A DNA stretch of 64,000 nt. Origin: Aerococcus viridans. Lineage in GTDB: Bacteria > Bacillota > Bacilli > Lactobacillales > Aerococcaceae. Positions within the stretch are counted from its first letter, which is position 1. Every line of letters begins with the position of its first letter. Positions 29,997 through 40,900 of this stretch are shown piece after piece. The stretch covers positions 114,771 through 178,770 of the forward strand of contig NZ_PNHQ01000001.1 in the NCBI RefSeq assembly GCF_002871935.1, given 5' to 3'. The position numbers were made by a program, and so were the translations under genes. The notes under the pieces were generated by a model. The model searched no databases and had not been told where the DNA came from. It worked only from the letters and a program-made list of their open reading frames with translations.

Positions 29997-32156
29997 TTAA
30001 TCTTGATTGATATGCGCATTACGTTGATGATCATTCTTATCGTCACCATCAGAATCATTATTTACATCATCTACAGCTTCTGTTTGTTCTTCTGAAGTCG
30101 CTTCCTCAGACCTGTCATCATTGCGTAATTGACGGTGTTCAGCACCACGTTGTAAGTCTTTTTTAACTTCTTCAAAAGATTTTGCTTCAGATTCATGTTC
30201 TTCTTCACCATCAAGTGGTTCAGGCATTTCACCTGTTTCAAATAATGAGCGAATTGTACGTTCATCTAACGTTTCAAGTTCAAGTAATTTCTCAGCAATC
30301 ACATCTAATTGTTCACGGTGAGAAGCTAAAATACTTTCTGCTTCTTCCAAACAATCCTCCATAAACTTGCGTACTTCATCATCAATTTGACCAGCAGTAC
30401 GTTCAGAATAAGATTTACTTTGTGCATAACCTGTATCGGCTCCGCGCATTGAGTGGTTACCTTCGTATGAAATTGGACCAAGAACCGAGCTCATACCATA
30501 TTCAGTAATCATTGCACGAACAATACCAGTTGCTTGTTCAAAGTCATTAGAAGCACCAGAGGTTTGTGTATTAAAAACAAGTTGCTCAGCAGCACGTCCA
30601 CCTAGTAAACCAATAACTTGTTCTCGCAAGTCTTTAGTTGTATATAGGTTTTGGTCTTCACGAGGAAGCATAATAGCATATCCACCGGCTTTACCACGCG
30701 GTACAATCGTTACTTTGTGTACCACTCGCGCATCACTTAGCACTAAACCAGCAATGGTATGTCCCGCTTCATGGTAAGCAACCATCCGACGTTCTACCTT
30801 AGAAATCACACGGTCTTTCTTAGCTGGACCCGCAATTACTCGATCTTGTGCTTCATCAATATCAATCATATCAATTTGTTGCTTATCTACACGAGCGGCT
30901 ACTAGCGCGGCTTCGTTTAATAAGTTTTCAAGTTCCGCACCAGTAAAGCCTGGGGTTTGTTGCGCAAGAACTTTCAAGTCTACCCCTGGACCGAATGGCT
31001 TATTACGGGCATGTACTTTCAAGATTGCTTCACGTCCTTTAACATCCGGACGCCCAACCAATACCTGTCTATCGAAGCGACCAGGACGTAATAAGGCAGG
31101 ATCTAAGACGTCTGAGCGGTTAGTTGCGGCTATTACAATGACATTATCTTTCTCAGAGAAACCATCCATCTCAACCAATAATTGGTTTAAAGTTTGCTCA
31201 CGTTCATCATGGCCTGATCCTGGACCGACACCACGACGGCGTCCAACAGCATCGATTTCATCGATAAAGATAATTGATGGTGCATTCTTCTTCGCATTTT
31301 CAAATAAATCACGAACACGAGAAGCCCCAACACCAACGAACATTTCCACAAACTCAGAACCTGAGATTGAATAGAAAGGCACGCCAGCTTCACCAGCTAC
31401 TGCTTTAGCAATCAAAGTCTTACCGGTACCAGGAGGCCCCTCTAAAAGCACACCTTTTGGAATGCGAGCTCCCAGTGCTTGGAATTTTCGTGGATCTTTC
31501 AAGAAGTCCACCACTTCGACTAACTCTTGTTTTTCCTCATCCGCACCAGCGACATCAGAAAAACGCACTTTCACTTCTTTTTTCGATTGATCAACAGCCT
31601 TCGATTTACCCATAGACATTGGATTATTTCGACCGCCACCTTGGCTTTGGCTGAACATCATATACATAATTACAACAAAGAAAACAATCGGTACAGCAGT
31701 AAATATTAAGCTCAACCACATACCAGACTGGTCTTCTTCTAAAGTAGTCATTTCTGTATTTGTAGATGTTGCTGCGTCTGTAATCGTTCGGATTGTATTA
31801 TCATTTGGCAACACATTTACAACAAACTCAGAAGCTGAACTTTGTTGTAAATCTTGAAAAATTGGAATTCCATCACTCGTTGAAGAGGATGATTCACTCG
31901 GTTCCCCATCCGAATCCTTATAAGTACCACGGATTTCATAAGCCCCAGCATTGGATTGGATTGAGAAACTATCTACATCTCCATCAGAAAGTGTTTGAAT
32001 GAATTCTGATTGTGTTAATTCTTCAGTGGAACCACCAGTAGAATCACTTGTTAGTGACCTTACCAATGCCATCAAAGCAAAAAACAAAATCAGCCACAGC
32101 AAACCACTTCTAATGAAAGTATTTCTATTTGGTCTGTTAGGTCTCTTTTGTTGCAT
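29997..32156 (-). CDS. ftsH: ATP-dependent zinc metalloprotease FtsH
   Basis: 719-residue membrane AAA+ protease. Two N-terminal membrane segments (about 13-31 and 145-167) flank an extracytoplasmic domain. The ATPase has Walker A GPPGTGKT, Walker [14 protein letters not shown] and [20 protein letters not shown]. The zinc site is HEAGH with a downstream Asp. The C-terminal tail after residue about 640 is acidic and longer than in Bacillus. It lies downstream of hpt and tilS on the same strand, as in the usual tilS-hpt-ftsH cluster. Confidence 0.98.
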   Translation of the reverse strand: MQQKRPNRPNRNTFIRSGLLWLILFFALMALVRSLTSDSTGGSTEELTQSEFIQTLSDGDVDSFSIQSNAGAYEIRGTYKDSDGEPSESSSSTSDGIPIFQDLQQSSASEFVVNVLPNDNTIRTITDAATSTNTEMTTLEEDQSGMWLSLIFTAVPIVFFVVIMYMMFSQSQGGGRNNPMSMGKSKAVDQSKKEVKVRFSDVAGADEEKQELVEVVDFLKDPRKFQALGARIPKGVLLEGPPGTGKTLIAKAVAGEAGVPFYSISGSEFVEMFVGVGASRVRDLFENAKKNAPSIIFIDEIDAVGRRRGVGPGSGHDEREQTLNQLLVEMDGFSEKDNVIVIAATNRSDVLDPALLRPGRFDRQVLVGRPDVKGREAILKVHARNKPFGPGVDLKVLAQQTPGFTGAELENLLNEAALVAARVDKQQIDMIDIDEAQDRVIAGPAKKDRVISKVERRMVAYHEAGHTIAGLVLSDARVVHKVTIVPRGKAGGYAIMLPREDQNLYTTKDLREQVIGLLGGRAAEQLVFNTQTSGASNDFEQATGIVRAMITEYGMSSVLGPISYEGNHSMRGADTGYAQSKSYSERTAGQIDDEVRKFMEDCLEEAESILASHREQLDVIAEKLLELETLDERTIRSLFETGEMPEPLDGEEEHESEAKSFEEVKKDLQRGAEHRQLRNDDRSEEATSEEQTEAVDDVNNDSDGDDKNDHQRNAHINQD

Positions 32157-32235
32157 TCATTTTCCCCATTCTAATTGTTGTTCTTAAAGCAGCCTGTAAA
32201 TAAATAGTAAAAATAGGTATCAATAAATTAACTCA

Positions 32236-32787
32236 CTAATTATGGAATAAATGTGCATAAACACTAGGCTTCAAGATACCGATATAAGGCAGTTGGCGGT
32301 ACTCTTCATCAAAGTCCATACCGTATCCAATTACAAACTTATCAGGGATTTCAAAACCAACATAATCCACTGAAACTTCGGCAGTACGGCGTTCAGGTTT
32401 ATTTAATAAAGTAACCACCTTCACACTAGCTGCATTACGGTGTTGGAACAAATCATGGATTTTCGCCAAAGTATTCCCTGTATCCACAATATCCTCAACA
32501 ATAATCACGTGACGACCAGACACATCCGCGTCTAAATCCTTCAAGATCTTTACCTGACCTGATGACTCAACGCCACCACCATAACTAGATATATCCATAA
32601 AATCAATTTGTAAATTAATATCCATTGCACGAATTAAGTCAGTCATGAACAAGACAGACCCTTTTAAAATAGCCACCACAATCGGGTTTTTATCTTGGTA
32701 ATCTGCTGTTAGCTCCTCACCTAATACTTGAATTCGTTCCGCAATTTTCTCAGTCGGAATTAGAATTTCCTCTACATCCTTATGCAT
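32236..32787 (-). CDS. hpt: Hypoxanthine phosphoribosyltransferase
   Basis: 183-residue purine salvage enzyme making IMP or GMP from PRPP. The PRPP loop VIIVEDIVDTGNTL is intact, and the KGSVLFMTDLIRAM segment binds pyrophosphate. The start at 32785-32787 is preferred because GGAGG lies 9 nt before it. It lies in the tilS-hpt-ftsH cluster. Confidence 0.95.
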   Translation of the reverse strand: MHKDVEEILIPTEKIAERIQVLGEELTADYQDKNPIVVAILKGSVLFMTDLIRAMDINLQIDFMDISSYGGGVESSGQVKILKDLDADVSGRHVIIVEDIVDTGNTLAKIHDLFQHRNAASVKVVTLLNKPERRTAEVSVDYVGFEIPDKFVIGYGMDFDEEYRQLPYIGILKPSVYAHLFHN

Positions 32788-32983
32788 GCCTATAATCCTC
32801 CACATTTTATTTCACATAATTCTAAGTTATTTTAGCAAATAACTTAATTTAATAGCAATTAATTAAATTTACTCACCCAAACCTGGACGCCCTAGCGCAG
32901 AAAAACCACCCTAAAATCATTCAGTAAGCGAAAAGTATTATATCAATCTTAACACTATTCTCCAACAATTACGTCAAAAACCC

Positions 32984-34432
32984 TTAAAATTTTACGAATA
33001 CTTTAGTCCCCGAACCTGTTCGATTCCCATATAAGACCTCTCCCTTATAAAAGAGGCCCCACACCTCTTGATTGCTATCCGCTAACACAAATAGAGCATC
33101 TCGAATACCAGACGGGACTTTTTCATTGATTAAAAAGCGGTTCAACTTTTGCCTATGACCATTGGATAGTCGGATAAAATCTCCGGGACGGCGATTACGC
33201 ACTGTCAAACTAACATCAACATCTACAGTAGCCAATAAGACGGCTCCTTGGTCCAAGAACTCATCCGCTTTAGCTTCATCAAACCAACCTAGTTTGATTT
33301 GGTCGCCTACTATTACCCAGTCCTGCCAGTTTAAAGTCTGCCCAGCCTTTTCTCTCGTACTACCACTAGCCAAAAAATCCGACCGGCCACCAGGCAGAAT
33401 ATACGCCGTATCATACACTTTGACTAAGCGGTAGCCTCCCGGCAACCGCCACTCACCTTGGCCATTATCACGCTGTAAGAAAGCCACCATCCGCTTAAAC
33501 CCGTCTTGACTAAAAGTAGCGAAATGAGCAATCTTCGTTCTATCAAACAACCGCTGCCACAACAGGATTTGCTCTGAAAAATCATAATTCGAAAAAGCTC
33601 TTAGATCTACTTGCCATACATCATCTTTTTTTACCAGAATAGCTTGTAAAATCTGGTCCATATAAGCATCCGCAAAGCGGTTGGTCGCTTGAGCAGCCAT
33701 AGCAAATTCACCTAAATGATCAATCAAGGCGCCATCTTCCGCCTCCAATTCCGGTATATATGTTTGCCTAAATCGGTTGCGGGTATAGGCTAAATCTTGA
33801 TTAGATTGATCTTCACTAAAATCTAAGTTATACAAAGCTGCATAGTCGTATAAGTCCGCTTTTTCAATAGTCAACATGGGGCGGAGAACAAAGCCCGACT
33901 GCATCCCCTTATCCAACTGAATCGGACGATAAGGTTGGATACCTGCGATACTCTTCAAACGACCACCATGCACTAGCCGCATCAATACTGTTTCAGCTTG
34001 GTCATTTTGGTGGTGGGCAGTGACTAAAAATGGTGTCTTATTCAAGACCATCATGCGCTGAAATACTGCGTATCGGAATTCACGTGCCGCCAATTCTGAT
34101 CGGTTTGGATTCTCAGGGTCCTCATGATCCCAAGCAACCACTTGAATAGGAATCCCCCGATGCTCACAATATGCAACAACCATATCTTGCTCAGCATCTG
34201 ACTCTTTACGTATTTGGTGGTTGATATGAATAACCGAAAAATTGACCAACCCCTGTTTACTTAACCGGTCAAAAACATCTAGTAGCACCATAGAATCTAC
34301 GCCACCAGAAACAGCCAATAAAAAGGGGATTTGACCATCGATTGGGACATAATCTGCTGGAATTTTCTTTTTCAATCGTTCTTTCGTTGCTAAGGTCCAA
34401 TCACGTACAATTTTCAATACATTTTCAGTCAT
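32984..34432 (-). CDS. tilS: tRNA(Ile)-lysidine synthetase TilS
   Basis: 482-residue enzyme that changes C34 of tRNA-Ile2(CAU) to lysidine. The PP-loop SGGVDSMVLLDVF is near residue 43. ITAHHQNDQAETVLMR and the C-terminal TilS-C domain with RRPGDFIRLSNGHRQKL and FLINEKVPSGIRD are complete. It is essential in most bacteria. Upstream of hpt with about 180 nt between them, which shows nothing I recognise. Confidence 0.96.
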   Translation of the reverse strand: MTENVLKIVRDWTLATKERLKKKIPADYVPIDGQIPFLLAVSGGVDSMVLLDVFDRLSKQGLVNFSVIHINHQIRKESDAEQDMVVAYCEHRGIPIQVVAWDHEDPENPNRSELAAREFRYAVFQRMMVLNKTPFLVTAHHQNDQAETVLMRLVHGGRLKSIAGIQPYRPIQLDKGMQSGFVLRPMLTIEKADLYDYAALYNLDFSEDQSNQDLAYTRNRFRQTYIPELEAEDGALIDHLGEFAMAAQATNRFADAYMDQILQAILVKKDDVWQVDLRAFSNYDFSEQILLWQRLFDRTKIAHFATFSQDGFKRMVAFLQRDNGQGEWRLPGGYRLVKVYDTAYILPGGRSDFLASGSTREKAGQTLNWQDWVIVGDQIKLGWFDEAKADEFLDQGAVLLATVDVDVSLTVRNRRPGDFIRLSNGHRQKLNRFLINEKVPSGIRDALFVLADSNQEVWGLFYKGEVLYGNRTGSGTKVFVKF

Positions 34433-34495
34433 CCACCCATTGCCCCTTCAATAAATATTTTCTTTCAACATTTACTACCTTTATCATTTAATGCC

Positions 34496-34530
34496 AAAAG
34501 GGTCTGCAGCAAATTGCCACAGACCCTTTC
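34496..34530 (-). terminator. Terminator after the S1-domain gene
   Basis: AAAGGGTCTG and CAGACCCTTT form a 10-bp stem with a ~14-nt loop. Only four T follow on the minus strand, so it may be partial. It lies about 60 nt after the stop of the S1-domain gene and before tilS. Confidence 0.55.
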
Positions 34531-34590
34531 AATAAGTGTCAACACCAAGCGCTAGGGTAACAACATTTGCCACACCCTATTCGTTTAATA

Positions 34591-35151
34591 TTAGGAACGA
34601 CGACCTCCACGGCCACCGCGTTTACCTTCAGTATTACGTTTTAGAGAACTTAAACGATCATCTGACTCTTTTAAGAATGATGACATCATGCTATCGAAAT
34701 CGCTTGTTCCTGTTTTATTGCCAGCGTTTGACTTAAATGAATTGCCACCAGCAAAATTAGAACGACCAGCCGAATGGTGATTATTTTTTGCTTTTCCTTG
34801 ATAGCCACCACTACGGTCATCCCGGTTGTCATCTTTACGGAAGTTTTGGTTGCCACGGGCACGACCGCCACCATCATTACGTCCGCGGTTTGCTGTCGCT
34901 GGCTTACTTGTACCATCAGCATTTAAACGACGGATTGACAGCGCAATCTTACCATCATCAGCTACATTGGTCACTAAAACGGTTACTTCATCTCCAACCG
35001 ATAAGACATCGTTAATATCTTTTACGAAGCCCTCAGCTACTTCAGAGATATGGACTAAACCATTTTTGCCTTCTCCTAAATCAACAAACGCACCAAATTT
35101 TGTAATCCCTGTAACTTTTCCGGTAACTTTATTTCCTACTTCAATTGCCAT
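34591..35151 (-). CDS. yabR: S1-domain RNA-binding protein (YabR-like)
   Basis: 186-residue protein. One S1 OB-fold (about 5-75) with VGNKVTGKVTGITKFGAFVDL and GLVHISEVAEGFVKDIN is followed by a Gly/Arg/Asn-rich low-complexity tail. Relatives are YabR/general stress protein 13. The start chosen (ATG 35149-35151) gives MAIEVGNKVTG as in relatives. The upstream AAGGAGG is 13 nt away, so an earlier TTG start cannot be excluded. Downstream of divIC, upstream of tilS. Confidence 0.93.
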   Translation of the reverse strand: MAIEVGNKVTGKVTGITKFGAFVDLGEGKNGLVHISEVAEGFVKDINDVLSVGDEVTVLVTNVADDGKIALSIRRLNADGTSKPATANRGRNDGGGRARGNQNFRKDDNRDDRSGGYQGKAKNNHHSAGRSNFAGGNSFKSNAGNKTGTSDFDSMMSSFLKESDDRLSSLKRNTEGKRGGRGGRRS

Positions 35152-35246
35152 GTATCCCAAATATCCTCCTTGAAATTCTTCCATCCGGTAAATAGCCTTT
35201 TATCCGGATGAGTAAAGCTATCTCTAGTTTACCTTGTTAGCACGAT

Positions 35247-35693
35247 TTATTCATCATTATTTTCTTTATTTTGCTGTAAATAAGCCTTATTTAAAATTTC
35301 TGCTTGTTTAGATGCGTTATCTTCAGGCACACTGAAAATAATCTCACCATCTTTACTTAAGTAGTAACGTGATCGTGCTAATTTCGCCACATACTCATCA
35401 TCTTTTAATAAGCTAGCTTGTTGACTTAAGGTATCGATTGCCTTTTGTTCACCTGCAATCTCATCTTCAGTTAAGGCAATTTGTTCTTCGACAGCTTGCC
35501 GGTCTTTATGCGCTGCATAAGCAGTTGATACACAACCTAAAGTCACAACAGCGAAAACCCCCACAACAAGCCAAGTAATCCAATCAGCTGTGGTCTTGGG
35601 TTTTCTTGACCACTTCTTGGTTTTCGCTTTACGGTGTTCGGCTAATGATGTCACTTTTTTGCTGTCACGGTCAAGACGATCTTCTAGCCGCAT
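35247..35693 (-). CDS. divIC: Cell-division protein DivIC (FtsB family)
   Basis: 148-residue bitopic protein of the divisome. Basic cytoplasmic N-terminus, a membrane segment around 39-60 (ITWLVVGVFAVVTLGCV), a coiled-coil segment AVEEQIALTEDEIAGEQ and a C-terminal domain with DEYVAKLARSRYYLSKDGEIIF, which is the FtsB/DivIC signature. Lies between rqcP and yabR. Confidence 0.95.
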   Translation of the reverse strand: MRLEDRLDRDSKKVTSLAEHRKAKTKKWSRKPKTTADWITWLVVGVFAVVTLGCVSTAYAAHKDRQAVEEQIALTEDEIAGEQKAIDTLSQQASLLKDDEYVAKLARSRYYLSKDGEIIFSVPEDNASKQAEILNKAYLQQNKENNDE

Positions 35694-35788
35694 AGCAAAA
35701 ACCCCTTTCTATGGTTGTTTTGAATCTATCAATCATATACTTAAATAGTATACCAATAATTCAATGCTAGCGCCATCATAAATCCAGT

Positions 35789-36067
35789 CTAAAATCCACC
35801 TTTTACTTGATCTTCGTGGTATTCTTCGCTAACAATAGTGAACATATGCTCTGCTTCATCTTTTCTTGTGGTTTCTTTCAGATCATCTACACGAACAGTC
35901 ATATCTTTATTACCAAATGTAATCACTAGCTCGTCCCCAATTTTGACATCTGTTCCTGATTTAGCTAGTCGACCGTTGATGGTAATTCGTCCTTTATCTG
36001 CAACTTCTTTAGCAACACTTCTTCTTTTTATAATTCTGGATACTTTTAAAAATTTATCTAACCGCAA
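35789..36067 (-). CDS. rqcP: S4-domain protein RqcP (YabO)
   Basis: 92-residue S4-fold protein, MRLDKFLKVSRIIKRRSVAKE, that binds the 50S peptidyl-tRNA complex and supports alanine tailing with RqcH in Bacillus. The length and RINGRLAKSG-type motif fit. Its place upstream of divIC is typical for Firmicutes. Confidence 0.93.
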   Translation of the reverse strand: MRLDKFLKVSRIIKRRSVAKEVADKGRITINGRLAKSGTDVKIGDELVITFGNKDMTVRVDDLKETTRKDEAEHMFTIVSEEYHEDQVKGGF

Positions 36068-36249
36068 AAATCTTGCTCCTTTATTCTATACACTTTTTAT
36101 TTGGAATTTACATACTCTCTTTATAACACTACACAAGAAAACGAGTCATTTCTAACACAAGTTCAGTATACCATGTTTTTAACTAACCCTTTATGATTAA
36201 GCGAATTTTTTAAGCCATGTTAATTATAAAGCATACTAACTAACTGATT

Positions 36250-37941
36250 TCAATTGCTCTTTAATAAATGCCAGATCAAGTCTCCCTTTGGCAAGGTCTG
36301 CCATTCAGATTTGGTTAATATCGGATCCTTACGTAAATATAGCCAAACAATCAATAGCCCTAGGATAATCTGCCCTACCATTAATACCGCATCTAAGTGT
36401 CGAGTGACTGGTATATAGAGGACTTGCTGGTATAAATGAGCCAGGGTAAAGTTCATCACAACCATCAATACCGCTAACAAGCCCGTTTTTATACCGACAC
36501 GCCCCCAACTCGTTAAGCGCAACGTTTTAGGCAACATCTTATCTAGTAAAATCACCATAACGACTAAAGCGAGGTTAGTTGCCCAAGCTGCTCCTGTCGT
36601 TTTTGACCAGTCAACTAAAATAGGTGTAGCAATTCCTTTCACTAACATGCTCATGACAAAAGCTATCCCGGACTTAGCCCACTGACCTTGGGCTTGGAGT
36701 ATATTATTTTGTCCCAGTACAAGACTGGCAAATATAATCATCAGCACATAAACCATTAAAACCGTAGACCCATCAGTGCTAGCGAATAGGAAATGGTTTA
36801 ATTGTGGCATAATCGATATCAAACCCCCCGTAATCAATATGGCAAAAAATAACGTCACTCGTAAATATTGCCTGCTGACAAGTTCAAATTCGCTAGCTTG
36901 CTTATGTTCGCCCTTTTTCACTAAGGCAAGGGTCGGTAGAAAGGAAGTGGCAAGCGATGTGGCAACTACCATACCGAGTTGAACAATTGGTTGACCTCGG
37001 TCATAAATCCCTTTCATATCTTTGGCTAGCGCTATAGCTATGCCGTTATCAACAAGTTGGTCATAAACGGTAAAGGCATCAATAAGTTGGTAAAAAATTA
37101 AAAGAGCCGAGAAAAAACAAATGACAAAACCTTCTGTGACAAAATCTTTGGTCAATTTCCCCAAAGTGAGTTTTGTTGTATTATGTGTTGAAACATCTTG
37201 GTTTAAACCGTAATGTCCCCCTAAGAAATCTTGATACATCGCTTTTTCACGGTAATTTAAAACATAATATCCCATCACTAAACTGGCTGCGCCAGCAGCA
37301 ATCCAAGCAGACTGCATAGTCCAAAATCCCATTTGATAGACATCCGGATTTTGTCCATTAGCCTGCATCCGAGCAAATAAAAAAGCTACTGTTAAAATAA
37401 ACGCTACACGAACAAATTGCTCCACAACTTGCGAAATAGCAGTCGGTGTCATTTCATTACGACCTTGCATAAAACCTCTTGTCAGTAATAGGCCTGGCAT
37501 GAATAAGAACATAAAAGATACACTTTGGATGACTGGCGTTAATAAGTTATCCCCCATCATCCAAGCAATCTGAGTTGCCCCAAAATAAACAAGGGCAAAA
37601 CAAATCAGGGCAAAAATCGAAATAATAAGGGCATAGCCTTTAAGCAGCGTTTTTGTTTGTTTCTGGTCGCTTTGGACCAAGGCAACTTGCTTACCGATAA
37701 AAGAAGGCAGGCCGTTTAAGGCGAAAGTCATCCCAATACCATAGATAGGATATATTTGCTGATAAACATAAAAACCTTCATTTCCAACTAGATTTTGGAG
37801 TGGTACACGGTAGATAGCAGATAACACTTTAGCAATCAGCGCTGCTACTGTTAGGACGGCAGCTCCTTGCATAGCATGTTGACCAGTTGTTGGTCCTAAT
37901 GCCTGCATTCGCTTCTCCTGATTTCTATCTTCATTTTTCAC
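36250..37941 (-). CDS. Polysaccharide/lipid II flippase family protein (YabM/SpoVB/MurJ-like)
   Basis: 563-residue polytopic membrane protein with about 14 hydrophobic segments. The N-terminal GAAVLTVAALIAKVLSAIYR and the segment GFYVYQQIYPIYGIGMTFALNG are typical of the MOP superfamily, YabM/SpoVB-like branch. Such proteins translocate lipid-linked cell-wall precursors. The specific substrate is not known here. It lies between mfd and rqcP as in the yabM-yabO-divIC cluster of Bacillus. Confidence 0.92.
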   Translation of the reverse strand: MKNEDRNQEKRMQALGPTTGQHAMQGAAVLTVAALIAKVLSAIYRVPLQNLVGNEGFYVYQQIYPIYGIGMTFALNGLPSFIGKQVALVQSDQKQTKTLLKGYALIISIFALICFALVYFGATQIAWMMGDNLLTPVIQSVSFMFLFMPGLLLTRGFMQGRNEMTPTAISQVVEQFVRVAFILTVAFLFARMQANGQNPDVYQMGFWTMQSAWIAAGAASLVMGYYVLNYREKAMYQDFLGGHYGLNQDVSTHNTTKLTLGKLTKDFVTEGFVICFFSALLIFYQLIDAFTVYDQLVDNGIAIALAKDMKGIYDRGQPIVQLGMVVATSLATSFLPTLALVKKGEHKQASEFELVSRQYLRVTLFFAILITGGLISIMPQLNHFLFASTDGSTVLMVYVLMIIFASLVLGQNNILQAQGQWAKSGIAFVMSMLVKGIATPILVDWSKTTGAAWATNLALVVMVILLDKMLPKTLRLTSWGRVGIKTGLLAVLMVVMNFTLAHLYQQVLYIPVTRHLDAVLMVGQIILGLLIVWLYLRKDPILTKSEWQTLPKGDLIWHLLKSN

Positions 37942-37944
37942 TAT

Positions 37945-40900
37945 CTAGTCACCTACTTGACCTGGCTCATCCGAAAGTTTCGTCGCATTCGCATCATTTT
38001 CAGCCGCTTTCACTTTTGCATCTACAGCTGCCTTATTAGCCATTTCTTCTTGTGCCGCCTTCAAAGCTTGGGCTTTCTCATATTCTGCCTTTTCCTTAGC
38101 TAGTTGATCAGCTTTCATTTGGACAATATTTTCATTATCAGCCAATTGGGTCATGAATTGTAGCAAGTAATCCAACCATTCTTCAGTAGATAACTTATTG
38201 AGTCCAAGACTAACTAATAAAGCCGAACCTACTTGCTTCATTGCTAAACGGAAAGGATTATCTTCTAAAGCCTTAAATATTGCTGGTGTCATTACTTTTT
38301 GGTCTAAATCATCATGGAAAAGGACTTCAATTGTATTACTTTTAGTGATGCGTTTAATACTTGTAACACCAATCTTATCTGCTGCTGATTTAATCGTTCC
38401 CACTTGTAATAAAAGCTGTGTTTCAACTGGCGGTTCACCGTACCGGTCCATTAATTCATCATCTAGATCCCACATCTCATCTATACTTGTCATAGCATTT
38501 ACACGTTTGTAGATTTCAACTTTTTGTCGCTCATCATGAATATAGCTTTGTGGAATATAGGCATCGATAGATAAGGAAATTTCCACCGGTGCCGTCTGCT
38601 TAGCTGGTAAAACCCCGCGCTTACGTTGAACTGCTTCACGTAACATCTGTGAATAGAGGTCAAATCCGACAGAATTGACAAAACCGTGTTGTTGCTTCCC
38701 TAATAAGTTCCCCGCACCACGAATAGATAAGTCACGCATGGCGATTTTGAAGCCAGATCCTAATTCTGTAAAATCACGCAAGGCCATCAAGCGTTTTTCT
38801 GATACTTCAGATAGCATTTTATCTGGGCGGTACATAAAGTAGGCATAGGCGATCCGAGTTGAACGACCTACCCGACCCCGCAATTGATATAAAGTCGATA
38901 GCCCCATCCGATCAGCACCTTCAACCAGTAAGGTATTCGCATTTGGGATATCTACGCCAGTTTCTATAATTGTGGTTGTCACTAACACATCAAATTCACC
39001 TAAAACAAAGTCCATCATGACATTTTCTAATTGAACTACGGTCATCTGACCGTGAGCAATGGCTACTCTAGCTTCAGGCACCAGTTCATTAATAAGGGCA
39101 GCCTTTTCTTCGATTTGCGCAACGTTATTGAAGAGATAAAATACCTGACCATCACGGGCAATTTCACGCTCTATCGCATCTTTCACCGCGCCATAATTTT
39201 GCTCCATTACAAAGGTTTGGACAGGATACCGGTTGGCAGGTGGTGTTTCAATAACCGATAAGTCCCTAACGCCCAACATAGACATATTCAATGTCCGAGG
39301 AATTGGTGTTGCGGTTAGGGTTAAGACATCCACATTCGCTTTTAAAGCTTTCAGTTTTTCTTTAGCTTTCACTCCAAAGCGCTGCTCTTCATCCACTACC
39401 AACAACCCTAAATCCAGGAATTCGACATCTTTAGATAGCACACGGTGGGTACCAATCACAATATCTATTTGTCCCTTTTTTAAACCAGCAATTGTTTCAT
39501 TTTGTTGCGCTTTGCTTCTAAATCTAGATAATAAGCCTATCTCAAATGGCCAATCCGCGAATCGCTCCACAAATGTTTCATAATGTTGTTGTGCTAAAAC
39601 AGTTGTAGGCACTAAGAAGGCTACTTGTTTACCTTCCATCAAAGCTTTAAAAACAGCTCGCATAGCGACTTCCGTCTTCCCAAAACCAACATCTCCAACC
39701 AGTAAGCGGTCCATCGGTTTCTCAGATTCCATGTCTTTCTTAATTTCTGCAATTGATTGAATTTGGTCATCGGTTTCTGAATATGGAAAGGCATTTTCAA
39801 ACGCTAACTGCTCAGGTGTGTCTGGACCAAACGCTAATCCTTTCTGTGCTTCACGTGAGGCATATAGGTCTATCAATTCATCTGCAATATCTTCAATCTT
39901 GCTAGATACTTTCTGTTTTGTCTTAGCCCATTCGCTACCGCCCATTTTATTTAACTTGGGTTCTCTCCCCTCAGCGGAGACATATTTTTGAACCAGATCA
40001 ATCTGATCAATGGGCACATGAATTGCTGCTTGGTCTGCGAATACTATCGTTAAATAATCTTGGTGTGTACCAGCGAATTCGATGGTTTCAATCCCGGTAT
40101 AGCGCCCGATCCCATGATTTACATGAACGACATAATCGCCCACTTCTAATTGTTGGTAATTTTTAATACGTTCCGCATTTGAAATCAGCGGTTTCTTCGC
40201 TTTACGTCGTTTCTTCTGTATATGAAAAATATCCGCTTCTGATAGTAAAACCAGTCGTTCTTGGACAAATTCAATTGATCCTGATAAGCCTCCAGCAATT
40301 AAATTCACCTTATTGGCAAATATATTCCCCTCATCGGTTGCTTCAGCTGCCACATCTATTTCTTGTAAAATAGCTTGAACTTCCTTTACCCGATCCTTAT
40401 CTTTCAACATGATAACCACTGTGCGTCCAGTACGAATCCAGGCTGTTAATTCAATTTTCAAAGCATCCATTTGATCATAAAATTGGGTAATCATTCTTGT
40501 TTGATACTGATAGAGACCATCAAATTTTAGCGACCCTAACCCCTGTTGCCAAAGTGAAAAGTAGAATTTTCGACCTTTGAAGTTTTGGATGGTTTTTTTA
40601 AAGTCATCATATACTTGAACTTGTGCCGGTAACTGTCCCCTTTCGACCATAGTTTGTAAATACATCTCTGTATTATTGGCCCAGTTCGCTTCTTCTTGAA
40701 TTAAACGGGCATAGTCATCCAAAATAAGAAAGGCTTGATCGCTAATATAATCAAGAAGTGTTGTTGTTTCTGGATACATATAACGGTGGAAGTATTTGGA
40801 ATTTTCCGTCATTTCCCCATTCTTCCAGGCCGAAACTTCATCATTGACCACAGCTGTTGCCAAATCACGTACAACTTCATCTTTAATTTTAGTAAGTGAT